A stretch of DNA of 64,000 bases. Source: Thiothrix unzii (GTDB lineage: Bacteria; Pseudomonadota; Gammaproteobacteria; Thiotrichales; Thiotrichaceae). Both the position numbers and the translations under genes were made by a program. Position 1 is the stretch's first letter. Every line of letters starts with the position of its first letter. Below the pieces are notes generated by a model. That model made no database searches. It was given only the letters and a program-made list of their open reading frames with translations, and was not told the origin of the DNA. The stretch is taken from the NCBI RefSeq assembly GCF_017901175.1, contig NZ_CP072793.1, forward strand, positions 3,348,001-3,412,000, in the 5' to 3' direction. Shown piece after piece: positions 18,805 to 27,970 of the stretch.

Positions 18805-21021
18805 TTAGAACTTGAACGGGCTGAGGCCGACACGGTTAATCACTTCAACCATCTCATCCAGCAGTTTGGGTGCGCGGTCGATGTCGGTAATGGCGACTTC
18901 ATGCACCGCGACGCGATCGGATTCGAGGTTCATGGTAGACAGGGTGTCGCCAATTTTCGCCATCCTAACATGCGCCATTTCCGAGCCTTTGACAAAATGG
19001 CACTGATAATCTGCGCCTTTTTTGCAGCCCATCATGACCACGCCGTCGTAACCGCTACCCAATGCATCCTTGATCCAGATGGTGTTGGTAGAGCCGAGGC
19101 AACGCACCGGAATCACGCGGATAAACGCGCTGGATTCGTTACGTTTCATCGCTGCCATGTCGAGGGCAGGGTAAGCATCGTTTTCGCAGGCCAGTACCAG
19201 AATACGTGGCTTTTCTTGGAACTCATCTGGCACGTCGACAGCTTTCAATTGCGCCCCGACGGTTTCGATGGAATAGTTCTTGAAGGAAATAACCTGTACC
19301 GGGCAAGCACCCATGCACGTCCCGCAACGGCGGCAACGCGCTTCGTTGTATTTCGGGTAGCCTTTTTCGTCTTCGTCAATCGCGCCGAATGGGCATTCCA
19401 CGGTGCAGCGTTTGCACTGGGTGCAGCCTTCTTTACGGAATGACGGGAAGCTCAAATCGCCGGAACGGGGGTGTGCAGCGCGACCAATCGCGGAGTTTTC
19501 AATCGCTTGAATCGCTTTCATCACCGCGCCCATCGCGTCGGTTTGCGCTTGCGCGGCATCCATCGGGCGGCGTACCGGGCCTGCGCTGTAGATACCCGTG
19601 CGGCGGGTTTCATACGGGAAGCAGATGAAATGCGAATCGGTGAAACCATTCACCAATTGCGGCATATCTGGGCCTTGGCGATAGTTCAGGTTAAGGATGG
19701 ATTGGACGGAGACTTTGACTTCGCCGCTTTCGTCCTTGTCCTTCATGGTGTCGATGTCAGTACCGGAGTTGGGTAACATCCCCGTCGCCAATACCACCAG
19801 ATCAGCACCCATCTGCGCGTCTTCGTCAAGGATCAAGTCTTTGAAATTGACTTGCAGCTCATTGCCCTTAACGTCAACCGTGGAAACTTTGCCTTTACGG
19901 AATGTCACGAATTTATCTTGCGCACTGCGGTAGAAGTTTTCGCCGCCTGCACCCGGTGTACGGATGTCGTCAAACAAGACGGTGGTTTCAATGTCAGGGT
20001 TACTGTCTTTGAAATACATCGCCTGCTTGATGCTGGTGGCGCAGCAATGACCCGAACAGTAGGACAAATGCCCTTCTTTGGTACTGCGTTGACCCGCGCA
20101 TTGCACGAATACCACGTTTTCGACCACTTTACCGTCAGCACGTTTGATCGGGCCATCGCCTGCGGCGCGAGCCAGTGCTTCCAATTCCAGTTGAGTCACC
20201 ACGTTCGGCGATTTGCCGTAGCTGAATTCCGGCAGGTTATTGGCATCGTAAGGGGTGAAACCAGTGGCTTGCACAATCGCGCCAAACTCAGCGTGCGTGC
20301 CAGCGCCTACGGTAGAGGCAATATCCACCTCGAAACGACCCGGTGCACCCGCTGTTTTCGCGATGCTGGAATTCAGGTAAACGGTGATTTTGTCATCCGC
20401 TTCCACCGCTGCGATCAAGGCTGCAACGCCGGTATCTTGCGGGTTTTGGAACGGGGAATGTTCTGGCTGGCGTTGCTTGAGTTGCCCCATGACACCACCC
20501 AAACGGTCGGACTTTTCGATAATGCTGGCGTAGTAACCGGCTTTGGAGGCTTCGAGTGCCGCCGTCATGCCGGTAATGCCGCCGCCGACCACCATAATGT
20601 GGTTGTTTTTGCCTTGTTCACCACTGGCATCGGCTTGTTGCATCGCCTTGACTTCGGCGCAACCCATGCGGATGTAGTCGGCTGCCATTTCCTGCGTGGT
20701 TTCGTCGTGTTCGCTGCCTTCGGGACGAATCCAGATGACACCTTCACGCAAGTTGACGCGCGCGGTTGGTACTGCCCCGAAGTTGAAACTTTCGGTTTTG
20801 GCACGGCGCGAACACGCCATAATGACCGCTTTGGTTACTTTGTCGTCGCCTTCCGCCGCCATGTCGGCTTTGATCATATCCACGCCTGCCTGACTGCACA
20901 GGAAGTCGTGGGTCTTGCAGAAGCCAATCCGACCTTCGCGCACGGCTACTGATTCGAGGGATTTAGTGTCAAGACGGTCGCCAATACCGCAACCCGTACA
21001 CAGATAACCACCAATTTTCAT
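18805..21021 (-). CDS. qmoB: Quinone-interacting oxidoreductase subunit B, HdrA/MvhD-like
   Basis: A 738-residue flavo-iron-sulfur protein. Order of parts: an N-terminal CTGCGIGD site, an FAD domain with MVVGGGITGMTAALEASKAG near residue 145, the CSGHCC block near residue 325, a double ferredoxin segment CTQCKRCTVECP and CRRCGTCMGACP near residues 535-575, and a C-terminal MvhD-like domain with MMGCKKGADYQCHF. This is the QmoB layout (HdrA plus MvhD parts). It should take electrons from AprBA toward the quinone pool or a cytoplasmic carrier. It starts 1 nt after the qmoA stop, so the two are tightly coupled. Confidence 0.93.
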   Translation of the reverse strand: MKIGGYLCTGCGIGDRLDTKSLESVAVREGRIGFCKTHDFLCSQAGVDMIKADMAAEGDDKVTKAVIMACSRRAKTESFNFGAVPTARVNLREGVIWIRPEGSEHDETTQEMAADYIRMGCAEVKAMQQADASGEQGKNNHIMVVGGGITGMTAALEASKAGYYASIIEKSDRLGGVMGQLKQRQPEHSPFQNPQDTGVAALIAAVEADDKITVYLNSSIAKTAGAPGRFEVDIASTVGAGTHAEFGAIVQATGFTPYDANNLPEFSYGKSPNVVTQLELEALARAAGDGPIKRADGKVVENVVFVQCAGQRSTKEGHLSYCSGHCCATSIKQAMYFKDSNPDIETTVLFDDIRTPGAGGENFYRSAQDKFVTFRKGKVSTVDVKGNELQVNFKDLILDEDAQMGADLVVLATGMLPNSGTDIDTMKDKDESGEVKVSVQSILNLNYRQGPDMPQLVNGFTDSHFICFPYETRRTGIYSAGPVRRPMDAAQAQTDAMGAVMKAIQAIENSAIGRAAHPRSGDLSFPSFRKEGCTQCKRCTVECPFGAIDEDEKGYPKYNEARCRRCGTCMGACPVQVISFKNYSIETVGAQLKAVDVPDEFQEKPRILVLACENDAYPALDMAAMKRNESSAFIRVIPVRCLGSTNTIWIKDALGSGYDGVVMMGCKKGADYQCHFVKGSEMAHVRMAKIGDTLSTMNLESDRVAVHEVAITDIDRAPKLLDEMVEVINRVGLSPFKF

Positions 21022-21022
21022 C

Positions 21023-22303
21023 TTATGCTCCTGCTACCTGATTGACGACTTGCACCGCACGCAAGGCCGCAGCCGTGGCGTGTTGCACTGCGCGGTTTAC
21101 GTCCAGCGCGTCGGAGGCAACCCCAGCCGCAAAAATGCCGCCGTTGCTGTCGTCATGTTCGATGAAGCCTTCATCGTTGACCAGAATCTTGATCGGGAAA
21201 CCTTTGAAATCCACACTCGGTTCCATGCCCGTTGCCAATACCACCAGATCGTGTTGGTTGGCGTAACGGTGGTAGCCTTCGGTGTTCACGCCGTGTAGGA
21301 CAGGGTTGCCGGTCGCTTTGTCTTCGTCGATTTTCGCAACTTTAGACTTGATGAAGCTGACGTTCGGGTTGTTCTGCACGTTTTGGTAGAAATCGTCAAA
21401 ACGGTCAATCGCCCGCATGTCGATGTAGTAAATCGTGGATTTGCCGTCGTCACCAAACTTTTCCTGCACGTAGTTGGTTTGCTTGAGGGAAGCCATGCAG
21501 CAAATGCGTGAGCAATGTGCCAGATGGTTTTTATCCCGCGAACCCGCGCACTGGATAAAGGCGATGTTTTTCGCTTCTTTGCCGTCGGATGGGCGCAGCA
21601 ATTTGCCGTTGGTGGGGCCGTGTGGATCCATCAAGCGTTCAAATTCGACGTTGGTAATGACGTTAGCAAAACGGTCGTAGCCGTAAGCCTGAATCTTGTT
21701 CGCGTCGTAAGGTTTCCAGCCTGTCGCAAATACCACCGCACCGGCTTTCAGGTCGAGGGTTTCGACTTGCTGATCCAGCTCGATTGCGCCGTATTTGCAG
21801 GCCGCTTTGGCAGCGTCGGCTTCGGCAGTGCCAATGATGCGCTGGTCAATCACGTATTGCTGCGGGAATGCCATCGCGTTAGGCAGGTAAACGCTCTTGC
21901 GCTTGCCGAGGTTGTAGTTGAATTCGTCGTCAAATTCAGTCGTGGCAGCCTTGGCGCAGTCGCCGCAAGCGGTGCAATTGCTGTTGACGTAACGCGGGGT
22001 AATGGTCACGGAAACCGTGTAATCACCTTTGTCTCCGCTGATGTTGGACACTTCCGCTTGGGTAATCACCGTGAGATTTTTGTTCATCTTGATGCGGCGT
22101 TGATTGATTTCTTGACCGCAGGTCGGGTGACACATTTTAGGGAAGTATTTGTAAAGCTGGGAAACACGTCCCCCTAAGTAAGGGCGTTTTTCTAGCAAAA
22201 TGACCTGCTTACCCGTTTCGGCTGCTTCGAGTGCAGTGGTCATGCCACTGATACCGCCGCCGACGACGATAATGGTCTGGTTGGTTGCAACGACATCCGT
22301 CAT
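21023..22303 (-). CDS. qmoA: Quinone-interacting oxidoreductase subunit A, HdrA-like
   Basis: A 426-residue HdrA-like flavoprotein, first gene of the operon. VVGGGISGMTTALEAAETG (residues 13-31) binds FAD; PKMCHPTCGQE near residue 77 and the CTACGDC block near residue 113 supply cluster cysteines; LAHCSRICCMASLKQ near residue 265 is the conserved HdrA block. It lacks the extra ferredoxin domains of full HdrA, which marks QmoA. GGAGG lies 7-8 nt before the ATG. A 22-bp palindrome 58 nt upstream may be its control site. Confidence 0.93.
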   Translation of the reverse strand: MTDVVATNQTIIVVGGGISGMTTALEAAETGKQVILLEKRPYLGGRVSQLYKYFPKMCHPTCGQEINQRRIKMNKNLTVITQAEVSNISGDKGDYTVSVTITPRYVNSNCTACGDCAKAATTEFDDEFNYNLGKRKSVYLPNAMAFPQQYVIDQRIIGTAEADAAKAACKYGAIELDQQVETLDLKAGAVVFATGWKPYDANKIQAYGYDRFANVITNVEFERLMDPHGPTNGKLLRPSDGKEAKNIAFIQCAGSRDKNHLAHCSRICCMASLKQTNYVQEKFGDDGKSTIYYIDMRAIDRFDDFYQNVQNNPNVSFIKSKVAKIDEDKATGNPVLHGVNTEGYHRYANQHDLVVLATGMEPSVDFKGFPIKILVNDEGFIEHDDSNGGIFAAGVASDALDVNRAVQHATAAALRAVQVVNQVAGA

Positions 22304-22698
22304 TGAGGCTCCTCCGTCAAAGACAGTATTTGGGAATCCTTGTGTTAGTACCTGATTTATTTGTCATGTGTACAAATGACAAGCGGGCACTGCGCGTATT
22401 GATCGCAGAGAATACTATATTTACCGCGTTCTATGCCATGCCATACTACCACGAGCGTATGTATATTTTTTAATTTGCAAATAAATAATTTTAATCAAGA
22501 TCCAGAAATGTGATAAATATCAACTATTCATAATATTCTACTTTTCTGATGCTTACCCAATGATTTTACAGGAAAAACTCACTTGACAGCGATTCATCGA
22601 CTATGTTTGAGTGGACGTGACCTTTTTCCGCCATTTCACCACAGTTTGGCGTGTCGACCGTTACTTCATAATTACTATCAATCTTTGGAGGTGTTCCG
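22304..22698. other. Divergent intergenic region qmoA / hppA (395 nt)
   Basis: No convincing gene. The qmoA side (to about 22450) holds the 22-bp palindrome described separately. The middle part is strongly A+T-rich (AATTTGCAAATAAATAATTT near 22472), as expected for a promoter region. The right side carries the hppA ribosome-binding site GGAGG at 22686-22690. Confidence 0.7.
22361..22382. promoter_or_regulatory. 22-bp palindrome upstream of qmoA (candidate operator)
   Basis: The half-sites TTGTCAT (22361-22367) and ATGACAA (22376-22382) are a perfect inverted repeat around a central TGTACA, itself a palindrome; only one base pair of the 22-bp whole is mismatched. This symmetry and its place 58 nt before the qmoA start suggest a dimeric transcription factor site. 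The regulator is unknown. Confidence 0.55.
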
Positions 22699-24708
22699 AT
22701 GTCAACAGGACTTGCTATTGCAATCTTGTGCGCAGTAGCCGCACTGGTTTATGGACTCATCACGATCCGCTGGGTGCTTGCCAAACCCGAAGGCAGCGAG
22801 ACAATGCGCAACATTGCTCAGGCTGTGCAAGAGGGTGCGCAGGCTTATCTTAATCGTCAATACACCACGATTGCAGTCGTCGGTATCTTATTGTTCGCGC
22901 TTATTTTTATTACTTTAGGTTGGGCAACCGCCATCGGCTTTTTATTAGGGGCGGTGTTGTCCGGTGCGACGGGTTACATCGGCATGAATGTGTCGGTACG
23001 CGCCAATGTGCGCACCGCTGAAGCTGCGAAACACGGTTTGAATGCTGCGTTAGATGTGGCGTTTAAAGGTGGTGCAATCACCGGGTTGCTGGTGGTGGGT
23101 TTGGCGTTGCTGGGCGTGGCTGGGTATTACGCGCTGTTAATTGCGATGGGAATGCCTGCTCGTGAAGCTACCCACGCTTTGGTAGGTTTGGCTTTCGGTG
23201 GCTCGTTAATTTCTATTTTTGCGCGTTTAGGTGGTGGCATTTTTACCAAGGGCGCGGATGTCGGCGCGGATTTGGTGGGTAAAGTGGAAGCGGGTATTCC
23301 CGAAGATGATCCACGTAATCCGGCAGTTATTGCTGATAACGTTGGCGATAACGTCGGCGACTGCGCAGGCATGGCAGCCGATTTATTTGAAACTTACGCG
23401 GTAACGATTATTGCGACAATGTTGTTGGGCGGTTTGCTCATGAACGGCTCGGAAAACGCGATTATTTACCCGTTGGTGTTGGGTGGATTTTCCATCTTGG
23501 CTTCGATTTTAGGCACGATGTTTGTGAAAGCTTACGCGGGCGGCAAAATCATGAATGCTTTGTATCGCGGTTTGGCAGTAGCGGCAGGGGCATCGTTGGT
23601 GCTGTTTTACCCGATTACCCAGATTATGATGGAAGGTAATGGGATGTATTCGGTAAATGCGCTGTATGGTTCGGCAGTGATTGGGTTGGTGTTAACGGCG
23701 GCAATGGTGTGGATTACTGAATATTACACCGCGACGGAATACGCGCCAGTGCGCCACATTGCGCAGGCTTCGACCACAGGACACGGCACGAACGTGATTG
23801 CGGGCTTGGGTGTTTCGATGCGCTCTACCGCCGCGCCGGTATTGGCAGTGTGTGCAGCGATTTGGGGTGCGTATGAACTGGCAGGTTTGTACGGTATTGC
23901 GATTGCGGCGACTTCGATGCTGTCAATGGCGGGGATTATTGTGGCATTGGATGCTTACGGGCCGATTACCGATAATGCGGGTGGGATTGCGGAAATGGCG
24001 GGTTTGCCAGAAGAAATTCGCACCATTACTGACGCGCTGGATGCGGTGGGCAATACAACGAAAGCGGTTACTAAAGGTTACGCGATTGGTTCGGCGGGCT
24101 TGGCAGCATTGGTGTTGTTTGCGGATTATACCCACGCGCTGGGTAACGCCATGACGTTTGATCTTTCTAACCACATGGTCATTATCGGCCTGTTTATCGG
24201 CGGGATGGTTCCGTATCTGTTCGCGGCAATGGGGATGGAAGCGGTCGGACGTGCCGCTGGTTCGGTAGTGGTGGAAGTGCGTCGTCAGTTCCGCGACATT
24301 CCCGGCATTATGGAAGGCACGGCGAAACCAGAATACGGTACGTGCGTGGATATGCTGACTAAAGCAGCGATTAAAGAGATGATTATTCCATCGTTGTTGC
24401 CGGTAGTCATTCCGGTGGTTGTGGGTTTGACTTTGGGTGCGCAGGCATTGGGCGGCGTGTTGGTGGGGGCGATTGTCACCGGTATTTTCGTGGCGATTTC
24501 CATGACCACAGGTGGCGGTGCGTGGGATAACGCCAAGAAATACATCGAAGAAGGTAATTTCGGTGGTAAGGGTTCTGAGGCGCACAAAGCGGCAGTGACG
24601 GGCGATACCGTAGGCGACCCGTACAAGGATACCGCAGGCCCGGCAGTTAACCCGCTGATTAAGATCATTAATATTGTTGCTTTGATGATTGTGCCGTTAT
24701 TGGCTTGA
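22699..24708 (+). CDS. hppA: Membrane proton-pumping pyrophosphatase (K+-independent type)
   Basis: A 669-residue multi-helix membrane pyrophosphatase that couples PPi hydrolysis to proton export, or makes PPi from the proton gradient. The substrate motif [13 protein letters not shown] is near residue 190, followed by [13 protein letters not shown], the Mg-PPi acidic block; the C-terminal [15 protein letters not shown] completes the site. [10 protein letters not shown] near residue 455 has Lys where K+-dependent enzymes have Ala, so this is the K+-independent proton-pumping class. GGAGG is 8 nt before the ATG. A palindromic repeat/terminator follows. The gene complements pfp and sat, which also use PPi. 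Confidence 0.96.
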   Translation: MSTGLAIAILCAVAALVYGLITIRWVLAKPEGSETMRNIAQAVQEGAQAYLNRQYTTIAVVGILLFALIFITLGWATAIGFLLGAVLSGATGYIGMNVSVRANVRTAEAAKHGLNAALDVAFKGGAITGLLVVGLALLGVAGYYALLIAMGMPAREATHALVGLAFGGSLISIFARLGGGIFTKGADVGADLVGKVEAGIPEDDPRNPAVIADNVGDNVGDCAGMAADLFETYAVTIIATMLLGGLLMNGSENAIIYPLVLGGFSILASILGTMFVKAYAGGKIMNALYRGLAVAAGASLVLFYPITQIMMEGNGMYSVNALYGSAVIGLVLTAAMVWITEYYTATEYAPVRHIAQASTTGHGTNVIAGLGVSMRSTAAPVLAVCAAIWGAYELAGLYGIAIAATSMLSMAGIIVALDAYGPITDNAGGIAEMAGLPEEIRTITDALDAVGNTTKAVTKGYAIGSAGLAALVLFADYTHALGNAMTFDLSNHMVIIGLFIGGMVPYLFAAMGMEAVGRAAGSVVVEVRRQFRDIPGIMEGTAKPEYGTCVDMLTKAAIKEMIIPSLLPVVIPVVVGLTLGAQALGGVLVGAIVTGIFVAISMTTGGGAWDNAKKYIEEGNFGGKGSEAHKAAVTGDTVGDPYKDTAGPAVNPLIKIINIVALMIVPLLA

Positions 24709-24731
24709 TTCAGCCTATTCCCTCACCCCAA

Positions 24732-24758
24732 CCCCTCTCCCGCTAAGCGGGAGAGGGG
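24732..24758 (+). terminator. Repeat-like hairpin after hppA
   Basis: CCCCTCTCCCGC (24732-24743) and GCGGGAGAGGGG (24747-24758) form a 12-bp perfect stem with a TAA loop, embedded in CCCTCACCCCAA...CTAAGAGGGAA. This text is typical of dispersed intergenic repeats found in many proteobacteria. It sits between hppA and the next gene and may end the hppA transcript, although no T-run follows. Confidence 0.7.
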
Positions 24759-24798
24759 CTAAGAGGGAATTCCTCCAACTATCACTATAAAGTTTCGT

Positions 24799-25980
24799 AT
24801 GAAAACAGCACCTCGTGAAATTGCTACACCCTGCCCGCAAATGAGCTTGAATGTGCCGCAAGGCATGACGCAAGTTGAGTTTTTCAATAGTCCGGCGAAT
24901 TTGAAAAATCTGGCGGAAGAAAACGGTTTGTTCCGCACCCCTGATGATTTATTGATGTACCGTAAGTTAGTGGGGCACAGCGTTGAGTTTGATACTTCGA
25001 TTATTCTGGATACGTCGAGGCGGATTCTTGACCCGTTAGGTCGTCCGGTGCGGCGTGATCAAATGAAGCGTCAGGAAAAGAAAGTATGGTCGCAGATGAC
25101 GCAAATTATTTGTGATTATATGTTTGAAAAGTACCCCGACCCGGCGGAGCATTTGGTGTTGTGTGGGGAAGCGAGTTTGGATTCCACTTGGCCTTTGAAT
25201 AAGCCGGGTGTGCCCAGTATCCGCATGATTCACAATCACTTTATGGTATTTCCCATGGCGCAGTTGCGCGATGCGAAAGAGGCTGATCCTAATAACCCGA
25301 ATTTAACCGATAGCGGGCATAACACCTTGTTCTTGCGGCAACTGAGCGAAGTTTACCGTAAGTTTTTGGAAGTGTTGGATTTACAGATGCTAAGTCTGTT
25401 GCCAGCGGAAGATGCGGCGTTAAGCTTGACGGGTTATCCGCAAGGTTTGCCGTGTTGGGAAGTAAAAGGCGGGCGCGATAAATTATCGGATCGTTATTTC
25501 TGGTACGAATACGAGCAAGTATTGCGTGGTTTCTTGGACTTTTACCGCACCTTTTTCTCGTTGGTGGCAACAGGCGAAGAGCGCGTGCCGGATAATGCGA
25601 ATTTCCCGCACCAGATTGACGATGTATTGCTGGGTAACTCGCGGTTTTTGCGGGTAGCGCGGGATTTGCGCGAACGGGTGATTCAAGACCCGCAGTTTGC
25701 CAATGAAATCCGCTGGCGACCGGCTTACAAACAGATTCTATTCCGCGATGATCAGGGGCGGTTAATTGTCACCATTTCCCAGAACTCGGTGGGTAATGCG
25801 ATTACCGAATTGCTGGGGATTGTGGTGAAACGCCAAGTGGATTCAGCAGCTTATGCAGCGGTTGAAGAAGGCTTGGTCAGCCGCTTATTAGAGGTGCGCG
25901 AACGCTTGCTGGCAGCGAATTTGGGCGAAGCCATCGCTGCCCCGTGTTGGCCTAACGGTCAATACCAAGCGTGTCGTTAA
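24799..25980 (+). CDS. Unknown cytoplasmic protein, 393 aa
   Basis: I do not recognise this family. It is a 393-residue soluble protein without signal peptide or membrane helices. Notable segments are RRILDPLGRPVRRDQMKRQEKK (about residues 70-91), SIRMIHNHFMVFPM (about 140-153), where the His-x-His hydrophobic pattern recalls HIT/galactose-1-phosphate uridylyltransferase sites, and ITISQNSVGNAITELLGI near 340. The HIT resemblance is weak, since only one HxH is seen. It follows hppA in the same direction after the hairpin repeat. Codon use matches its neighbours. Its stop overlaps the convergent CBS-protein gene by 4 nt. Confidence 0.6.
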   Translation: MKTAPREIATPCPQMSLNVPQGMTQVEFFNSPANLKNLAEENGLFRTPDDLLMYRKLVGHSVEFDTSIILDTSRRILDPLGRPVRRDQMKRQEKKVWSQMTQIICDYMFEKYPDPAEHLVLCGEASLDSTWPLNKPGVPSIRMIHNHFMVFPMAQLRDAKEADPNNPNLTDSGHNTLFLRQLSEVYRKFLEVLDLQMLSLLPAEDAALSLTGYPQGLPCWEVKGGRDKLSDRYFWYEYEQVLRGFLDFYRTFFSLVATGEERVPDNANFPHQIDDVLLGNSRFLRVARDLRERVIQDPQFANEIRWRPAYKQILFRDDQGRLIVTISQNSVGNAITELLGIVVKRQVDSAAYAAVEEGLVSRLLEVRERLLAANLGEAIAAPCWPNGQYQACR

Positions 25981-27272
25981 GCATCCGCGATGGGTTCAAG
26001 CGCACTGGCAAGCACCTTGTCAATGCGCGTGCCGTCCATGTCGATGACTTCCAACCGCCAGCCTTCCCAATCGCAGTGGTCGGTGGTTTGCGGTAAACGC
26101 CCCAGTTGCAGCATTAACATCCCGCTTAAGGTGTGGTAACGGCCTTTGTCTTCTTCGGGGACACTACGCAATCCTAAGCGGTCTTTGAGTTCAGGAATGG
26201 GAATCAGGCCATCCATTAACCAACTGCCATCCTCGCGCTGTACCGCCCAAGCATCGTCTTGGTGTTGCGGTTTGAACTCGCCGGTAATCGCTTCCATCAT
26301 GTCGTGCAGGGTGACAATGCCTTGAATTTCACCGTATTCGTCGATAATAAACACCATCTGCCCGCCGGAATCTTTGAAGTTTTCCAGCAACTCCATGCCG
26401 GTGAGGGACTCAGGTACAAACACCGCAGGGTTGAGGTGTTCCGTTAAACTCGGTGATGCGCCGCGCAACATTTGATTAAGCAATTGACTGGTACTGACAA
26501 TGCCCAGCACTTCTTCCCAATTGCCGCGTACCACGGGGAAGCGTGAATAACGGTGGGCTTCCACTTGGCTGAGGTTTTCTTCCAGCGATTTATCTGCATC
26601 CAGAAATACCACGTCGTTACGCGGAACCATAAACGAGGCAATCTGGCGATCATCCAAGCGGAATACATTGCGTACCATTTGGTGTTCTTGCTCTTCAATA
26701 ACGCCCGCGTCTGAGCCTTCGCTCAACAGCATGTGAATGTCTTCTTCGGTTACGCCCGCGCCGCCGTCATCTTTAATACCGAGGATGCGTAACAATAAGT
26801 GCGTAGAACCAGACAGCAGCATCACAAACGGTTTCGCAATAATCGCCAGCCATAACATCGGGCGAGCCACAAAACGCGCAATGCCTTCGGGGTTGAGTTG
26901 CCCCATGCGCTTAGGCACGAGTTCGCCTAATACGATGGAAAAATAGGTAATGCTGACGACGACCAACACGGTAGCTAAAGGATTAGCAATCTCGGCAGTT
27001 AAGCCCCAGCTTTGTAACCAAGTGCTAAACGGCGGGCTTAAAGCGGCTTCACCCACAATCCCGTTTAATACGCCGATGGAGGTAATGCCGATTTGCACCG
27101 CCGACATGAAATAAGTGGGGTCTTCGCCAAGACGCAATGCGGTAGCAGCGGAACTATCACCTTGTTGTGCGAGGTTTTGTAGGCGGGCTTTACGTGCTGC
27201 GACGAGGGCAATTTCAGACATGGCAAAGAAGCCATTTAATAAAATCAGGCCAAATAAAATGGCAATATCCAT
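25977..27272 (-). CDS. CNNM/CBS-domain membrane protein (CorC/HlyC family)
   Basis: A 431-residue protein with the family order: an N-terminal DUF21/CNNM membrane domain with three or four helices (residues 1-175, including AEIANPLATVLVVVSITYF and IVLGELVPKR), two CBS domains (about 200-330, MVPRNDVVFLDADKS and GQMVFIIDEYGEIQGIVT), and a C-terminal CorC_HlyC domain (about 345-425). Relatives are linked to magnesium or cobalt transport; the old name hemolysin is historical. It is single-gene, convergent with the unknown protein and divergent from the SH3 gene. Confidence 0.92.
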   Translation of the reverse strand: MDIAILFGLILLNGFFAMSEIALVAARKARLQNLAQQGDSSAATALRLGEDPTYFMSAVQIGITSIGVLNGIVGEAALSPPFSTWLQSWGLTAEIANPLATVLVVVSITYFSIVLGELVPKRMGQLNPEGIARFVARPMLWLAIIAKPFVMLLSGSTHLLLRILGIKDDGGAGVTEEDIHMLLSEGSDAGVIEEQEHQMVRNVFRLDDRQIASFMVPRNDVVFLDADKSLEENLSQVEAHRYSRFPVVRGNWEEVLGIVSTSQLLNQMLRGASPSLTEHLNPAVFVPESLTGMELLENFKDSGGQMVFIIDEYGEIQGIVTLHDMMEAITGEFKPQHQDDAWAVQREDGSWLMDGLIPIPELKDRLGLRSVPEEDKGRYHTLSGMLMLQLGRLPQTTDHCDWEGWRLEVIDMDGTRIDKVLASALEPIADA

Positions 27273-27416
27273 GAGATAACGGGTTCCGTTTTAACTAACA
27301 AGTGGGCGCATTCTACCCGTGAGCGCGGGTTGCTGGCTATTTGTCTTTACTAAACAGGAACTTTAGCGCATTGATGCTACCCTAAGCAGTAATAACCCTC
27401 ACGCAAGGAGCGCATC

Positions 27417-27917
27417 ATGAAACCCTATTTTTTAACCCTGTCGTTGACTGCAATACTGGCATTCGGCGCGGTGAATACCGCTTATGCCACCGCCGATGGC
27501 CCTGATTTTTACGCAGTGACCCGTGTAGCAGGGACAGACAGTCTCGCCTTACGTCACATTGCCTCCAGTCGTGGGCGGATAGTGGCACGAATTCCGTTCA
27601 ATGCGGTACGAGTACAAAACAAGGGCGACCGCAGCGGCAGTTGGTGCAAAGTGCAATACGCTACCTCGGTAGGTTGGGCAAGTTGCCAGCACCTCACAGA
27701 ATCGGACGGCAATCGCTATTACTCCACCCAAGGTTACACTGACCGTTTAAATATCCGTAAAACGCCGAGTACCAGTGCCGCTGTTGTAGGCACGATTCCG
27801 CCGCTGGAAACGGGATTGCAAGGCACAGGCGAATGTTCGGCGAGCTGGTGTCCGGTGGATTATCAGGGTAAACGCGGTTGGGTCGGGCGGCGTTACCTTG
27901 CGAGTTGGTCGTTTTAA
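27417..27917 (+). CDS. Exported protein with two bacterial SH3 domains
   Basis: A 166-residue secreted protein. Residues 1-25 are a signal peptide ending near NTAYATA. Two SH3b repeats follow: about residues 35-98 (LALRHIASSRGRIVARIPFNAV, then GWASCQHL) and 102-163 (LNIRKTPSTSAAVVGTIPP, then GWVGRRYL). Each holds a paired cysteine pattern (WCKV/SCQH and ECSASWC) that could form disulfides in the periplasm. Such proteins usually bind peptidoglycan or other envelope parts. CAAGGAGCG precedes the ATG. It ends 53 nt before the FAH-family gene. Confidence 0.85.
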   Translation: MKPYFLTLSLTAILAFGAVNTAYATADGPDFYAVTRVAGTDSLALRHIASSRGRIVARIPFNAVRVQNKGDRSGSWCKVQYATSVGWASCQHLTESDGNRYYSTQGYTDRLNIRKTPSTSAAVVGTIPPLETGLQGTGECSASWCPVDYQGKRGWVGRRYLASWSF

Positions 27918-27970
27918 TTTCTGCTACACTGGCAAGTCTTGATCATTTGCCAGTGGACAAAAACAACGCC

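Noticed and set aside
19852-20952. 366-residue open frame on the plus strand inside qmoB
   Set aside because: Antisense to qmoB, whose FAD and cluster motifs are clear; the shadow has no recognisable domain.
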